A stretch of 64,000 nucleotides of DNA. It comes from JADJRG01 sp964474905 (GTDB lineage Bacteria > Myxococcota_A > Polyangia > Nannocystales > Nannocystaceae). Below, in pieces: positions 1 to 8,468 of this stretch (positions within the stretch are counted from its first letter, which is position 1; each line of letters begins with the position of its first letter). A program made the position numbers and the translations under genes. Under the pieces are notes generated by a model. That model did no database searches, was not told the DNA's origin, and saw only the letters and a program-made list of their open reading frames with translations. The stretch is taken from positions 62,001 to 126,000 of the forward strand of contig CAYYUP010000006.1 of assembly GCA_964474905.1 (NCBI GenBank). The letters run 5' to 3'.

Positions 1-1799
1 AAGGCGTGTGAGCTGTGCCAGCCCTCACCCCCAGCGATCAGCACCGCGTCGCTCGGCAGCTTCGAAGCGATCGCTTGCACGAGGCGCTCGGAGCCTTCGT
101 ACTCGGAGATGCGGACCAGCGGCCAGGCCACGAGCGGCCAGGCCACGGCGGCGATCAACGCCAGCGGCAAGGCGATCTGCAGGGTCTTGCGGGTCTTCTG
201 AATCATCGCTCGGCGCTCGGCGAATTGAAGAACTCCGACAAGGCCGTGGATCGCCAGCAGGATCACCAGCGGCATCAGCTCTGGGACCAGGTAGCGCCCG
301 TAATAAAAGAGTCCGGCGCGCGGCAGGTTGCGCTGGGCGTAGAGAGCGAGCGTCGTCACCGGCAGGCTCGCGATCGCCAGCATCCAGGTATTGTCGATCC
401 CTGCTTGCGGTCGACGGAGGAGTCGGAGGGCGCCAAGCAGCGCTGCGCCGAGGAGCGGCCATCCAAGGCCTGCGAGGGCGGGATCGAGGCGCGAGAAAGG
501 GCGCGCGAGGGGGCTAGGCTGACCTAAGAGGAAGGTAAAGATCGCGGCTGCACCGGCGATGATCAGGATCCGCGGGAGCTGATCGCGGAGACCGTGCAGG
601 CGTGTGCGGAGCGGTGTTGCGATGATTCGGTCGAACAGCGCCCAGAGCATGAGGCCTGCGAGCGGAAGGGCGATCAGCGTTGTCGGTCGCAGGGCCACGA
701 TGCCGCCGAGTTGGCGGTGGAGTTCGTCGTAGAGGTAGGGGAAGACCGAGGTCGCGTGCAGAACCAAGCTCGCCGCCAGGAGTCCGCCGTACAGCAGCGG
801 TGCCCGGCGACGCTCGCTCGGTGTGCGGAGCCAGAGGATCGCGAGCAGGAGCGGCGCCGCCAGCCAGGCGTTGCCGCGGATCCACGCCAGGCAGGCGAGC
901 AGAGCGGCGGCGATCCATCGTCGATCGCTCACGATCGCGGCGAGCAGGGCAGCGAGGCCTAGCGGTAGCGCGAGGGCCTCTGTGAGCGGTGTTCGCTGGA
1001 CCCAGATCGCGAGCGGAAGAGTCGCTATCAGGGCGGCGGCGAGCGGGCCGGCGAAGGCCCGGGTTGGCCACAGGCGACCCGCGATTGCGGCCATGGCGAG
1101 CATACTGAGGGCCGCGTACAGGTAGAGGATCCCGCTCAGCCAGGCGCCGCCAAAGATCATTCCCCAGAGGGCGAGCAGCGCGGGGTGCATGTGCAGGAAC
1201 TGCGGGACGACAGCCCCACTCTCGCGCTCACGCAGGTAGAGCCCGGGCCTGTAGGCGCCTTCGTAGACCCCCTGGCGCCAGGCATCGCCGTCGGTCGGGT
1301 AGAGCCCGAGGATGTCCCGCGAAGAGGCTCGTGAAGGGCTCTTGCCAGCCGCGGCGAGCAGCTCATCGCGGAGCTTAAAAGAGCCTGTTTGCTGGAGGTG
1401 TCGGGCGCGGAGAACGTAGGTGCCCTGGTCTCGTCCCGCCAGCTCGGCGCTGTGCAGGGGGGCTCGAAGGGCGAGGCCGCCTGCGAGTGTGACGGTGATC
1501 GCGATCGTGATGCGGAGGCGCGCGCGGGGCCTTTGCGGGGGCGGCAGAGCGTGTCCTGTCCACGGCCAGAGCAGGGCTGCGAGACCGAGTCCTGCGAGCG
1601 TGATCCAGGGCGCAGTAAAGGCTCCGGTGAGCCCGAGCAGCACGCTGCAGAGGCCGGCGAGTGCGAGCGTCGACGCGGTCGCGATCACCCAGGTCTCGAG
1701 GCCTGTGCTCGCTCTTTCTGCGAGCTGCCATCGGCGACCGATCGCGAGCGCGAGCGCGAGCCAAGCGAGTGCGACGACGACCTGCACGGACGCGAGCAT
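1..1799 (-). CDS. Polytopic membrane protein, probable GT-C-type glycosyltransferase (partial, runs off left edge)
   Basis: An uninterrupted minus-strand frame runs from an ATG at 1799 to the window edge (about 599 codons) with no stop in the window. It begins MLASVQVVVALAWLALAL and has roughly ten or more hydrophobic segments. An extracytoplasmic-looking loop after the first few segments carries GRDQGTYVLRARHL, then YPTDGDAWRQGVYEGAYRPG and HMHPALLALWG. This layout (short polar loop with acidic residues after TM1-3, then many TMs) is that of GT-C/ArnT-like lipid-linked sugar transferases. The start is uncertain; an in-frame TTG lies about 20 codons upstream. The gene is divergent from ilvE. 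Family assignment is inference from topology; the reading frame itself is clear. Confidence 0.7.
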   Translation of the reverse strand, partial: MLASVQVVVALAWLALALAIGRRWQLAERASTGLETWVIATASTLALAGLCSVLLGLTGAFTAPWITLAGLGLAALLWPWTGHALPPPQRPRARLRITIAITVTLAGGLALRAPLHSAELAGRDQGTYVLRARHLQQTGSFKLRDELLAAAGKSPSRASSRDILGLYPTDGDAWRQGVYEGAYRPGLYLRERESGAVVPQFLHMHPALLALWGMIFGGAWLSGILYLYAALSMLAMAAIAGRLWPTRAFAGPLAAALIATLPLAIWVQRTPLTEALALPLGLAALLAAIVSDRRWIAAALLACLAWIRGNAWLAAPLLLAILWLRTPSERRRAPLLYGGLLAASLVLHATSVFPYLYDELHRQLGGIVALRPTTLIALPLAGLMLWALFDRIIATPLRTRLHGLRDQLPRILIIAGAAAIFTFLLGQPSPLARPFSRLDPALAGLGWPLLGAALLGALRLLRRPQAGIDNTWMLAIASLPVTTLALYAQRNLPRAGLFYYGRYLVPELMPLVILLAIHGLVGVLQFAERRAMIQKTRKTLQIALPLALIAAVAWPLVAWPLVRISEYEGSERLVQAIASKLPSDAVLIAGGEGWHSSHA

Positions 1800-2023
1800 A
1801 GGGCGCAGGTGCGGTCGCTGATATCGACTCGTCGCAGCGGATCCGCGGCTCGTGTTGGGCCGCAAAACGAGAAATCGTGAGGAGTCTCTCAATCGACCGC
1901 GCTTGGGTTCTCCTGGGGCTCCTTTGTGGTTCTCGAGTCGATAGGTGCGAAGCTGTCTGCGCACTGCATTCGTCACTCGGGGGCCTTAAGATCCGCGGGC
2001 ACCTCTGGCATCCTCGCCCGGAG

Positions 2024-2932
2024 ATGGTCACGTATTTCAACGGCGAATTTGTGGATGATGGCGACGCGACGATCAGCGTCCGTGCTCGCGGGTTGAACTA
2101 CGGCCTCGGCTGTTTCGGCGGCGTTCGGGGCTATCTGGCGGACGACAAATCCCAGGTCTACATTTTTCGCCTGAGCGACCACGTCACTCGGCTATTTAGC
2201 TCGGCCTCGGTGCTCTTTATGAGCCTCCCGGGCGACCATCGCCGGATCTCCGAGATCATCGTCGAACTCATCCGCCGCAACGAGGTGCACTACGACGTCT
2301 ACGTGCGGCCGCTTGTCTTCTCGAATTGCAACATGCTGTCGCCGATTCTCCGCGAAGAGGACTCGTGTTTTACGGCCTACACGATGCCGCTGCGCCGCTA
2401 TCTCGACAAGGACAGCATCGACGTCTGCATCTCGTCGTGGCGGCGGGTCCCAGACAACGCGATCCCGGCGCGTACAAAGCCCACCGGCATCTATCTCAAC
2501 AGTGCCCTCGCCAGGCGCGAGGCCCATGACAACGGCTTTGATGAGGCGATCTTCCTCACCGAGCGCGGGCAGGTCTCCGAGGGCAGCGCGGAGCATGTGT
2601 TCATCATCAAGCGCGGCATCCTCTACAGCCCGCCGAGCACCGAGGACAACCTCGACGGCATCACCCGCAGGTCGCTTATCACGATGCTCTCAGAGGATCT
2701 GGACCTGCCCTTTGTCGAGCGCACGATCGGTCGCTCTGAGCTTTACACGGCCGACGAGATGTTCCTCTGCGGGACCGGTGCCGAGATCACGCCGGTGCGC
2801 TCGGTCGACCGTCGTCTGCTCGGGGACGGCTCGATCGGCGAGTTGACCAAACGCCTGCAGGTCTACTTCGGTGACGTCGTGCGCGGCCGCGTCGAAAAAC
2901 GTCGCGGGTGGCTGACGCCGGTTTGGGGCTGA
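2024..2932 (+). CDS. ilvE: Branched-chain amino acid aminotransferase (class IV, PLP)
   Basis: 302 residues, normal length for IlvE, which transfers the amino group between branched-chain amino acids and 2-oxoglutarate in the cytoplasm. The catalytic lysine is K152 in ARTKPTGIYLNS, which aligns with the PLP lysine region of E. coli IlvE. The family motifs FDEAIFL, EGSAEHVF and the cofactor-site GTGAEITPVRSVD are present. The N-terminal YFNGEFVDD and RGLNYGLGCFGGVRGY are typical. The ATG at 2024 is chosen because it gives the family N-terminus; the frame is open another 49 codons upstream. The exporter gene starts 8 bases after the stop, so the genes may be cotranscribed, but I see no functional link. 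Confidence 0.92.
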   Translation: MVTYFNGEFVDDGDATISVRARGLNYGLGCFGGVRGYLADDKSQVYIFRLSDHVTRLFSSASVLFMSLPGDHRRISEIIVELIRRNEVHYDVYVRPLVFSNCNMLSPILREEDSCFTAYTMPLRRYLDKDSIDVCISSWRRVPDNAIPARTKPTGIYLNSALARREAHDNGFDEAIFLTERGQVSEGSAEHVFIIKRGILYSPPSTEDNLDGITRRSLITMLSEDLDLPFVERTIGRSELYTADEMFLCGTGAEITPVRSVDRRLLGDGSIGELTKRLQVYFGDVVRGRVEKRRGWLTPVWG

Positions 2933-2940
2933 ACACTGGG

Positions 2941-5643
2941 ATGGCCGATCACCTGATCGTTCGCGCGCGTTTTGTCATCCTGGCGGTTCTCGTCGCGCTC
3001 TGCGCTTGGATTCTCCCGGGCGTCAACGATGTCCGCGAGGACAACGACGTGCTCGCCTTCCTGCCGCCGGATCACCCGGAGGTCGTCAATTTTCACGAGG
3101 TCGCCGATCGCTTTGGCATGCTCGAGGTCGGCCTGGTCGGTCTTCGCGCTGCCGAGGGGGACATGCTCAGCCTCGAGGCGGTCGAGCAGGTGCGGGCGCT
3201 GTCCAAGGAGCTCGGTGAGCTCGGCGGCGTCAAGATCGTGCTCTCGTTCACCGATCTCCCGAACCCGGTGGTCACCGATGACGGCCTCGAGGTCGCGGCC
3301 CTGGTGCCCGAGAGCCTCCGCGATCCCGCGGAGATCCGCGAGCGGGTCTTGGGCTCGCGCGACGCGGTCGGCAACCTGATCTCCGCGGACGGCCAGGCGG
3401 CGGCGCTGCTGGTCTTTCTCATCCACGAGCGCGAGCGCGATGCCCAGGCGAGGGCGGCCTTGCTCAGTGAGATCCGCGAGATCAGCGAGGCTCGCTGGCA
3501 GGGCGAGCTGCATTTTACGGGCGCGCCCTTCATCGAGCAGGACGCCGCCCAGGCGAGCCGCTCGGACATCATGCGCCTCTCGCCTGTTGTCATCGGTGTG
3601 CTCGTCCTGGTCTCCGCGGTCCTGCTCGGATCGCTGGTCGCGGCGCTGCTCAACGTGCTTGTCACTGGTTTGGGTGTCGGCTTGGTGATGGGCGCTCACG
3701 GTGTGTTTGGCGAGGCCTTGACGATCGTCTCGTCGTCGATCCCGGTGATGATGGTCGCTCTGGGCGGCGCCTTTGGGGTGCACATCTTGGCCGGCTATCA
3801 GCGCCAGGAGGGTGCCAGTAGTCGCGAACGCGCGTCGGCAGTGGTCCGCGAACTTTGGCGGCCGGTACTCCTAAGCGGTGTGACCACGGCGGTCGCCTTT
3901 GCGGCGCTGCTGGTGATGCCGCAGATCCCGATGCAGCGCTTCGGCCTCGCCGCAGGGGCGGGCGTGTTGGTTCTGCTGGCGCTCGCGATGTTGGTGATGC
4001 CGGCGCTGCTGGCCCTGTTGCCGGCGGCGGCGATTCGGCCCAAACCTGAGCGGCCGATGCCGTTTCGTCTGCGCCCGCCGCTATGGCTGCTCGTCGTTTT
4101 GGCTGCGCTCGGCATCGCCTTTGCCTCGCGCATGAGCGGCGATCCAGACACCGGCAACGTCTTCTCAGAGTCGAGCGAACCGCGGCGGGCGAGCGCTTTT
4201 TTTGACGAGCACTTTGGCGGCTCGACGTTCCTGCAGGTGACGATCGAGGGGCCGCTCGCCGAGGCGATCACGCTCCGCGAGATCCGTGAGATCAGCGAGC
4301 GTGTCTCGGCGATCGAAGGTGTTGTCGATGTGCGCTCGGTGGTCGAGCCGGTCGAGGTTTTAAACCACGCGCTCGGCGGTCGTCGTGGCATCCCCGAGAC
4401 CGCAGGGCGGGCCGGACGGGTGCTCACCTATCTGATCGGTCATCCGGCGATGGCCCAGCTGATGACCGAGGACGCCGAGGGAGCGCTCATCCACATCAAA
4501 CTGGCGCCGATGAGCGGCGCGGAGCAGGTCGCTCTGACCGCGAAGGTCCGGGCTGTGCTCGCTCGCTACGACGCCGATGACGGGCGCATGTACGCGGTCT
4601 CATCGCAGCTGCCGGGGGCGCGCGAGGCCCAGGTTGCGGAGGTCGGTGAGCGTCTCGAGCGGTTGCTCGGGCACCCCGTCGATCCGGCGCTGCTCGGCCC
4701 TGGTGCCCCACTTACCGTCACTCCCGAGCTGAGCCGTGCGCTCGCCGAACTCCGTGATCGGGCCCTTGATTCGGATGACAGCCCAGTCGAGGGCGTGCCC
4801 CGGGTGGAGATCGACTCCATCGATCCTGCGAGCCTCGTGGAGCCCCGGGATGCCGCCCTGGAGGCGTTGCTGCGCACCAAGTTGCCGACGCTTGCCGCCA
4901 GCGATCCCGAGGGCATCACCTTTGCCGCCAAGTTCCTCGGCGCTTGGGTCGAAGAGGAGCTGATCAAACACCGGGCCCGTCAGCGCTGCACGGCACTCGG
5001 CCTCGGCGGGAGCACGGCCGATAAAGAGAGCGCAGAACTCAGCTGCGATACGCTCGAGCCGGCGCTCTCAGAGCTCGCCGACGAAGAGTGGCGTCTTGCC
5101 GCTCGGCCCACAGAAGGAGAGTTCCGCGAGGTTGCCTTTCGTGCGCGTCTTACCGGCCAGCCTGTGATCGGTCAGGCATTTGCCGAGAGCGTCACGACAT
5201 CGCTGCTGCGCTCGACCCTGGTGTCGGTGCTTGGTCTCGCCTTGGTCCTGCTCATCGCCCGCCAGCTGCTCGCGCTGGCTCCGGCGCTGTGGACCTTGGC
5301 GGTGACGATGGGTCTGCTCGCGATCTTTGGTGTGCCGATCAGCGTCGGCACCAGCATGGTCTCGTGCATCGCCGTCGGCGCAGGCGTCGACTTTGCGATC
5401 CACCTGCTATTTCGAGCCAAGCGCTTTCCGGGACCGGACTCCGGCGAGCGAGCTGTGCGGGAGATCGGTGCGGTGCTTTTGATCTCTGCGTTCCAGCTCT
5501 CGGCGGCTTTTCTTGTGCTGCTCGACTCCGGTATGGCTCCGCTTCGCGACTTTGGCATCGGTCTCGCGGTCGGTCTTTTGGGGGCCGGCCTCGGGGCATG
5601 CTGGTTGATCCCGGCGCTGACTCGACGCTCGAAGTCGTCATAA
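2941..5643 (+). CDS. MMPL/RND-superfamily exporter
   Basis: About 900 residues with the duplicated RND plan: a TM near the N-terminus, a large periplasmic loop, a five-to-six TM bundle (about residues 215-365), a TM and second periplasmic loop (about 400-750), and a second TM bundle near the C-terminus. GVDFAIHLLFRAKRF after the second bundle's core helix is typical of MMPL proteins. Such exporters move lipids or hydrophobic molecules with proton energy across the inner membrane. The start at ATG 2941 leaves 8 bases after ilvE; a GTG at 2908 would overlap ilvE. Downstream lie a lipoprotein-sorting-like periplasmic protein and a barrel, a recurrent trio suggesting inner-membrane pump, periplasmic carrier and outer-membrane partner. 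The substrate is unknown. Confidence 0.85.
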   Translation: MADHLIVRARFVILAVLVALCAWILPGVNDVREDNDVLAFLPPDHPEVVNFHEVADRFGMLEVGLVGLRAAEGDMLSLEAVEQVRALSKELGELGGVKIVLSFTDLPNPVVTDDGLEVAALVPESLRDPAEIRERVLGSRDAVGNLISADGQAAALLVFLIHERERDAQARAALLSEIREISEARWQGELHFTGAPFIEQDAAQASRSDIMRLSPVVIGVLVLVSAVLLGSLVAALLNVLVTGLGVGLVMGAHGVFGEALTIVSSSIPVMMVALGGAFGVHILAGYQRQEGASSRERASAVVRELWRPVLLSGVTTAVAFAALLVMPQIPMQRFGLAAGAGVLVLLALAMLVMPALLALLPAAAIRPKPERPMPFRLRPPLWLLVVLAALGIAFASRMSGDPDTGNVFSESSEPRRASAFFDEHFGGSTFLQVTIEGPLAEAITLREIREISERVSAIEGVVDVRSVVEPVEVLNHALGGRRGIPETAGRAGRVLTYLIGHPAMAQLMTEDAEGALIHIKLAPMSGAEQVALTAKVRAVLARYDADDGRMYAVSSQLPGAREAQVAEVGERLERLLGHPVDPALLGPGAPLTVTPELSRALAELRDRALDSDDSPVEGVPRVEIDSIDPASLVEPRDAALEALLRTKLPTLAASDPEGITFAAKFLGAWVEEELIKHRARQRCTALGLGGSTADKESAELSCDTLEPALSELADEEWRLAARPTEGEFREVAFRARLTGQPVIGQAFAESVTTSLLRSTLVSVLGLALVLLIARQLLALAPALWTLAVTMGLLAIFGVPISVGTSMVSCIAVGAGVDFAIHLLFRAKRFPGPDSGERAVREIGAVLLISAFQLSAAFLVLLDSGMAPLRDFGIGLAVGLLGAGLGACWLIPALTRRSKSS

Positions 5644-5816
5644 ACGGTGTTATTCGCGCATCGGTGGTGATCTGTAGCACTCCAGGGTACGCGGTATTCG
5701 CGCGGTCTCAACCATATGGGCCCTCTCGTTGGGATTTTGCCTCTCTGGGGTTAAATACCTTTGGCGATGCGCCGTCGAATGCCGCCGAACCACTCCACAC
5801 GGAGCCCTCAATCATC

Positions 5817-6584
5817 ATGAAGCTGGCCTCTTTTCTCCTCGCAACTCTCCTCGCCGCCCCTCTCAGCTTGAGCGCGGTTGCGCCTGCAGGCGCCGCCGAA
5901 AACAGTGCAGCGCTCGGGGCCAAGATCCTCCAGGTCGCAGACAAAAAGGCCTCTGCGTATCCAAACCAGAGCTACACGGCGAGCATGACCATCTTCAAGG
6001 GCGGCACCCAGACCAAGACGATGGTCTTCGACATGAAGATGAAGGATTTGGAGAAGCAGTACATCCACTTCACCAAGCCTGGGGATGTCGCCGGCATGAA
6101 GGTCCTGATGACCGATGCCGACACGATTTACATCTACACGCCCGAGTTCAAAAAGGTCCGCCGGGTCGCCGCGCACACCCAGAGCCAGGGTTTCCTGGGC
6201 TCGGAGTTTTCGCCCGAGGACATGAAGCTGGCCAAGCTCTCCGAGGCCTTTGACGCCGAGGTGCTCGGTAAAAAGGGTTCCGAGACCACGCTCGCGCTCA
6301 CTCCAAAGCGCGCGGATGTCACGTCCTACGCCAAGCTCGAGATCGTCATCGACTCAAAGGTCGGGGGCATCACCACGATCCGCTACATCGACGGCTCTGG
6401 AAAGGCCGTTCGCGTGCAAACGCGGGGACAGTGGAAGACCGCTGGCAAAGCCAAGATTCCCACCCGGATCACCATGAAGAACCTGAAGACCGGGGACGAA
6501 ACGGTGATCGAGATGACAAATATCGATGTGAAGACCGAGATCTCGGATGATATCTTTTCTCGTCGCACCCTTCTGCGCGGCTGA
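5817..6584 (+). CDS. Outer-membrane lipoprotein-sorting-like periplasmic protein (LolA-like fold)
   Basis: 255 residues with a Sec signal peptide (MKLASFLLATLLAAPLSL, cleavage near AGA-AE, about residue 27). The mature part has the repeated beta-strand pattern of COG2834-type proteins, for example YTASMTIFKG, KKVRRVAAHTQSQGFLGSEFSPEDM and LEIVIDSKVGGITTIRYID. Members of this family sit beside MMPL exporters and are thought to carry lipid in the periplasm. The frame is open far upstream, but the ATG at 5817 starts an obvious signal peptide. A 173-base gap separates it from the exporter, so it may have its own promoter. The outer-membrane protein gene begins 8 bases after its stop. Confidence 0.83.
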   Translation: MKLASFLLATLLAAPLSLSAVAPAGAAENSAALGAKILQVADKKASAYPNQSYTASMTIFKGGTQTKTMVFDMKMKDLEKQYIHFTKPGDVAGMKVLMTDADTIYIYTPEFKKVRRVAAHTQSQGFLGSEFSPEDMKLAKLSEAFDAEVLGKKGSETTLALTPKRADVTSYAKLEIVIDSKVGGITTIRYIDGSGKAVRVQTRGQWKTAGKAKIPTRITMKNLKTGDETVIEMTNIDVKTEISDDIFSRRTLLRG

Positions 6585-6592
6585 GAACTCCG

Positions 6593-8455
6593 GTGACTAC
6601 GACAGGCTTCCTCCTACTCGCTTCGTCGCTTAGCTTCGGCGCTCCGGCCCCCTCCGCATCGCGCGGGTATGAGGGGCCGGTTGTAATTGGTTCTGCCGAG
6701 GTTGTCTCATCGGCCGCAACTTCGGCTCCTACTGCTGCTGCTTCGTCCGATGCGACCCCGCAGGCCGAGGCCACTGAGGACCCAGACGAGCTCTCTCTCG
6801 ACGACGTCTTTGGTCCCGACCCGAGCGACGAGCCGGCCGCAGAGGGCTCCTCGAGTGCTCCGGGGGCGGACAACAACAGCGAGACGAGCGTCGACAGCAT
6901 CGATGATGTCTTTGGGGACGGCTCGGAGAGCGAGGGCGGCTCCGAGATCGGCGAGATCGGCACCCTCGGCGACGACACGCTGCCGGTCGCAGGGGTCGCG
7001 TCAGGTGGTCTCTTTACCCCGGATACACTGACCTTTCGCGCGCGCATCCTCAGCAGTCTCTACTACGACATCGCCCGCACCGAGAAGCCCGGCACCCTCG
7101 GGCGCAACGAGAACCGCCTCGAGTTTTACTTCTCGTACACGCCAAACAAACACATCCAGATCGTCGGCGATATTGAGCCTGTCTTTATGGGCAGCTCACA
7201 GGCAAAGGAACTCGACGACCTCGCGTCGATGTCGATGCTGAACCGCTTTCACATGGAGAGCCGGGCCGCTTACGTCGCGCTCAACGAGCTGGCGAAGGGT
7301 CTAGACGTCAAAATCGGCCGTCAAATCGTGGTCTGGGGCACCGCGGATAAATTCAGCCCGACCAACAACATCAACCCCGATGATCTCGAGGATCGGCCGC
7401 TCTTCACCGAGCCCATTGCCAATCAGATGCTGGTCGTCGACTACGCGCCGCTGCGCGATCGGCTGTGGTTTCAGGCGGTGTATGTGCCGCTCTTTTTTCC
7501 CGCACTGCTGCCGCCCTCGGTTGCTGCTGGGCTCCGCGATCCCTACGCCGAGGTGCCCTTCGCCGATCCGGCGGATAGCGGGAAGATCTACTACCTGCAG
7601 GACACCTTTATCCCGCAAAATCCCAAGCTCCTGCCAAAGGTGCTCGGTCACGTGCGCATGCCCGACCGCACCCTCGCCAACGGTCAGGCTGCGATAAAAA
7701 TGGGCACGCGCCTAGGCGACATCGACCTCAGCGCTTCGTACTACTACGGGCGCCACGACATCCCCCTGCCGGTCGAGGTCGAGTCGTCGGTGATCCACGC
7801 CCTCAATGCCGAAGACGAGCCCGAGGACGGCTACTACATCCAATCCGATGCCTATCTGATCTATCCCAAGATGCAGGTCATCGGTCTCGATTTTACGACC
7901 CAGGTGCCCTGGCTCGGCAACATGGGATTATGGGGGGAGGCCGGCCTCTTTATTCCGCAGGAGGAGCGTCTGCGCATCGAGATGCCGCTGCCCTTTGGCG
8001 TCGACGTGACCCCCGAGGATGGCATCGCGAACCCCGAGATGGAGGTCGAGGGCATCACCGTTCGCAAGACGCCCTTCGTCAAGCTAACAGCGGGGGCCGA
8101 CTACACCATCGGCAAGCACGTCTACGTCCAGGCCCAATACCTTCGCGGCTTTATCGATGAGTTTGGCGCCGACCATGTCGGCAACTACCTGCTCGCCGGT
8201 GGCGATGTGATCTTCTTCGGTCGTCATCTGATCTTCCGCACCTTTGGCCTCATCGACTTCGCCTCCAACAACCCCGAGGGCGAGGGCATGTCGGGGGTGA
8301 TCGCACCGGCGATCCTCTTTGCGCCGCCGCGGGGTTTCCTCAACTTTGAGGTCGGCTCCTTCGCCTTCTTGGGCCGCGAGGGCGCGCGCACCAAGTTCGG
8401 CGCCAGGGCGGTGGGCACTTCGATCGCCTATCTCAAGGTGATCGGCACATTTTAA
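6593..8455 (+). CDS. DUF1302-like outer-membrane beta-barrel protein
   Basis: 620 residues starting at GTG 6593 with a signal sequence (TTTGFLLLASSLSFGAPAP). Residues about 30-130 form an acidic, low-complexity spacer rich in Asp, Glu and Ser (DELSLDDVFGPDPSDE). The rest alternates amphipathic strands and turns, with LDVKIGRQIVVWGTADKFSPTN, a pattern I know from DUF1302-type proteins (a fixed RQ..VWG..D..SPTN block). The C-terminus ends in an aromatic residue (VIGTF), as barrels do. It probably forms the outer-membrane part of the system with the MMPL exporter and the LolA-like protein. The long acidic spacer is unusual. It is convergent with the Lon-like gene, 13 bases away. Confidence 0.75.
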   Translation: MTTTGFLLLASSLSFGAPAPSASRGYEGPVVIGSAEVVSSAATSAPTAAASSDATPQAEATEDPDELSLDDVFGPDPSDEPAAEGSSSAPGADNNSETSVDSIDDVFGDGSESEGGSEIGEIGTLGDDTLPVAGVASGGLFTPDTLTFRARILSSLYYDIARTEKPGTLGRNENRLEFYFSYTPNKHIQIVGDIEPVFMGSSQAKELDDLASMSMLNRFHMESRAAYVALNELAKGLDVKIGRQIVVWGTADKFSPTNNINPDDLEDRPLFTEPIANQMLVVDYAPLRDRLWFQAVYVPLFFPALLPPSVAAGLRDPYAEVPFADPADSGKIYYLQDTFIPQNPKLLPKVLGHVRMPDRTLANGQAAIKMGTRLGDIDLSASYYYGRHDIPLPVEVESSVIHALNAEDEPEDGYYIQSDAYLIYPKMQVIGLDFTTQVPWLGNMGLWGEAGLFIPQEERLRIEMPLPFGVDVTPEDGIANPEMEVEGITVRKTPFVKLTAGADYTIGKHVYVQAQYLRGFIDEFGADHVGNYLLAGGDVIFFGRHLIFRTFGLIDFASNNPEGEGMSGVIAPAILFAPPRGFLNFEVGSFAFLGREGARTKFGARAVGTSIAYLKVIGTF

Positions 8456-8468
8456 TAATCGGTCAGGA

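Noticed and set aside
15..1125. Several plus-strand frames at the left end
   Set aside because: They are Arg/Ala/Gly-rich mirror frames of the minus-strand membrane protein, without hydrophobic or family character of their own.
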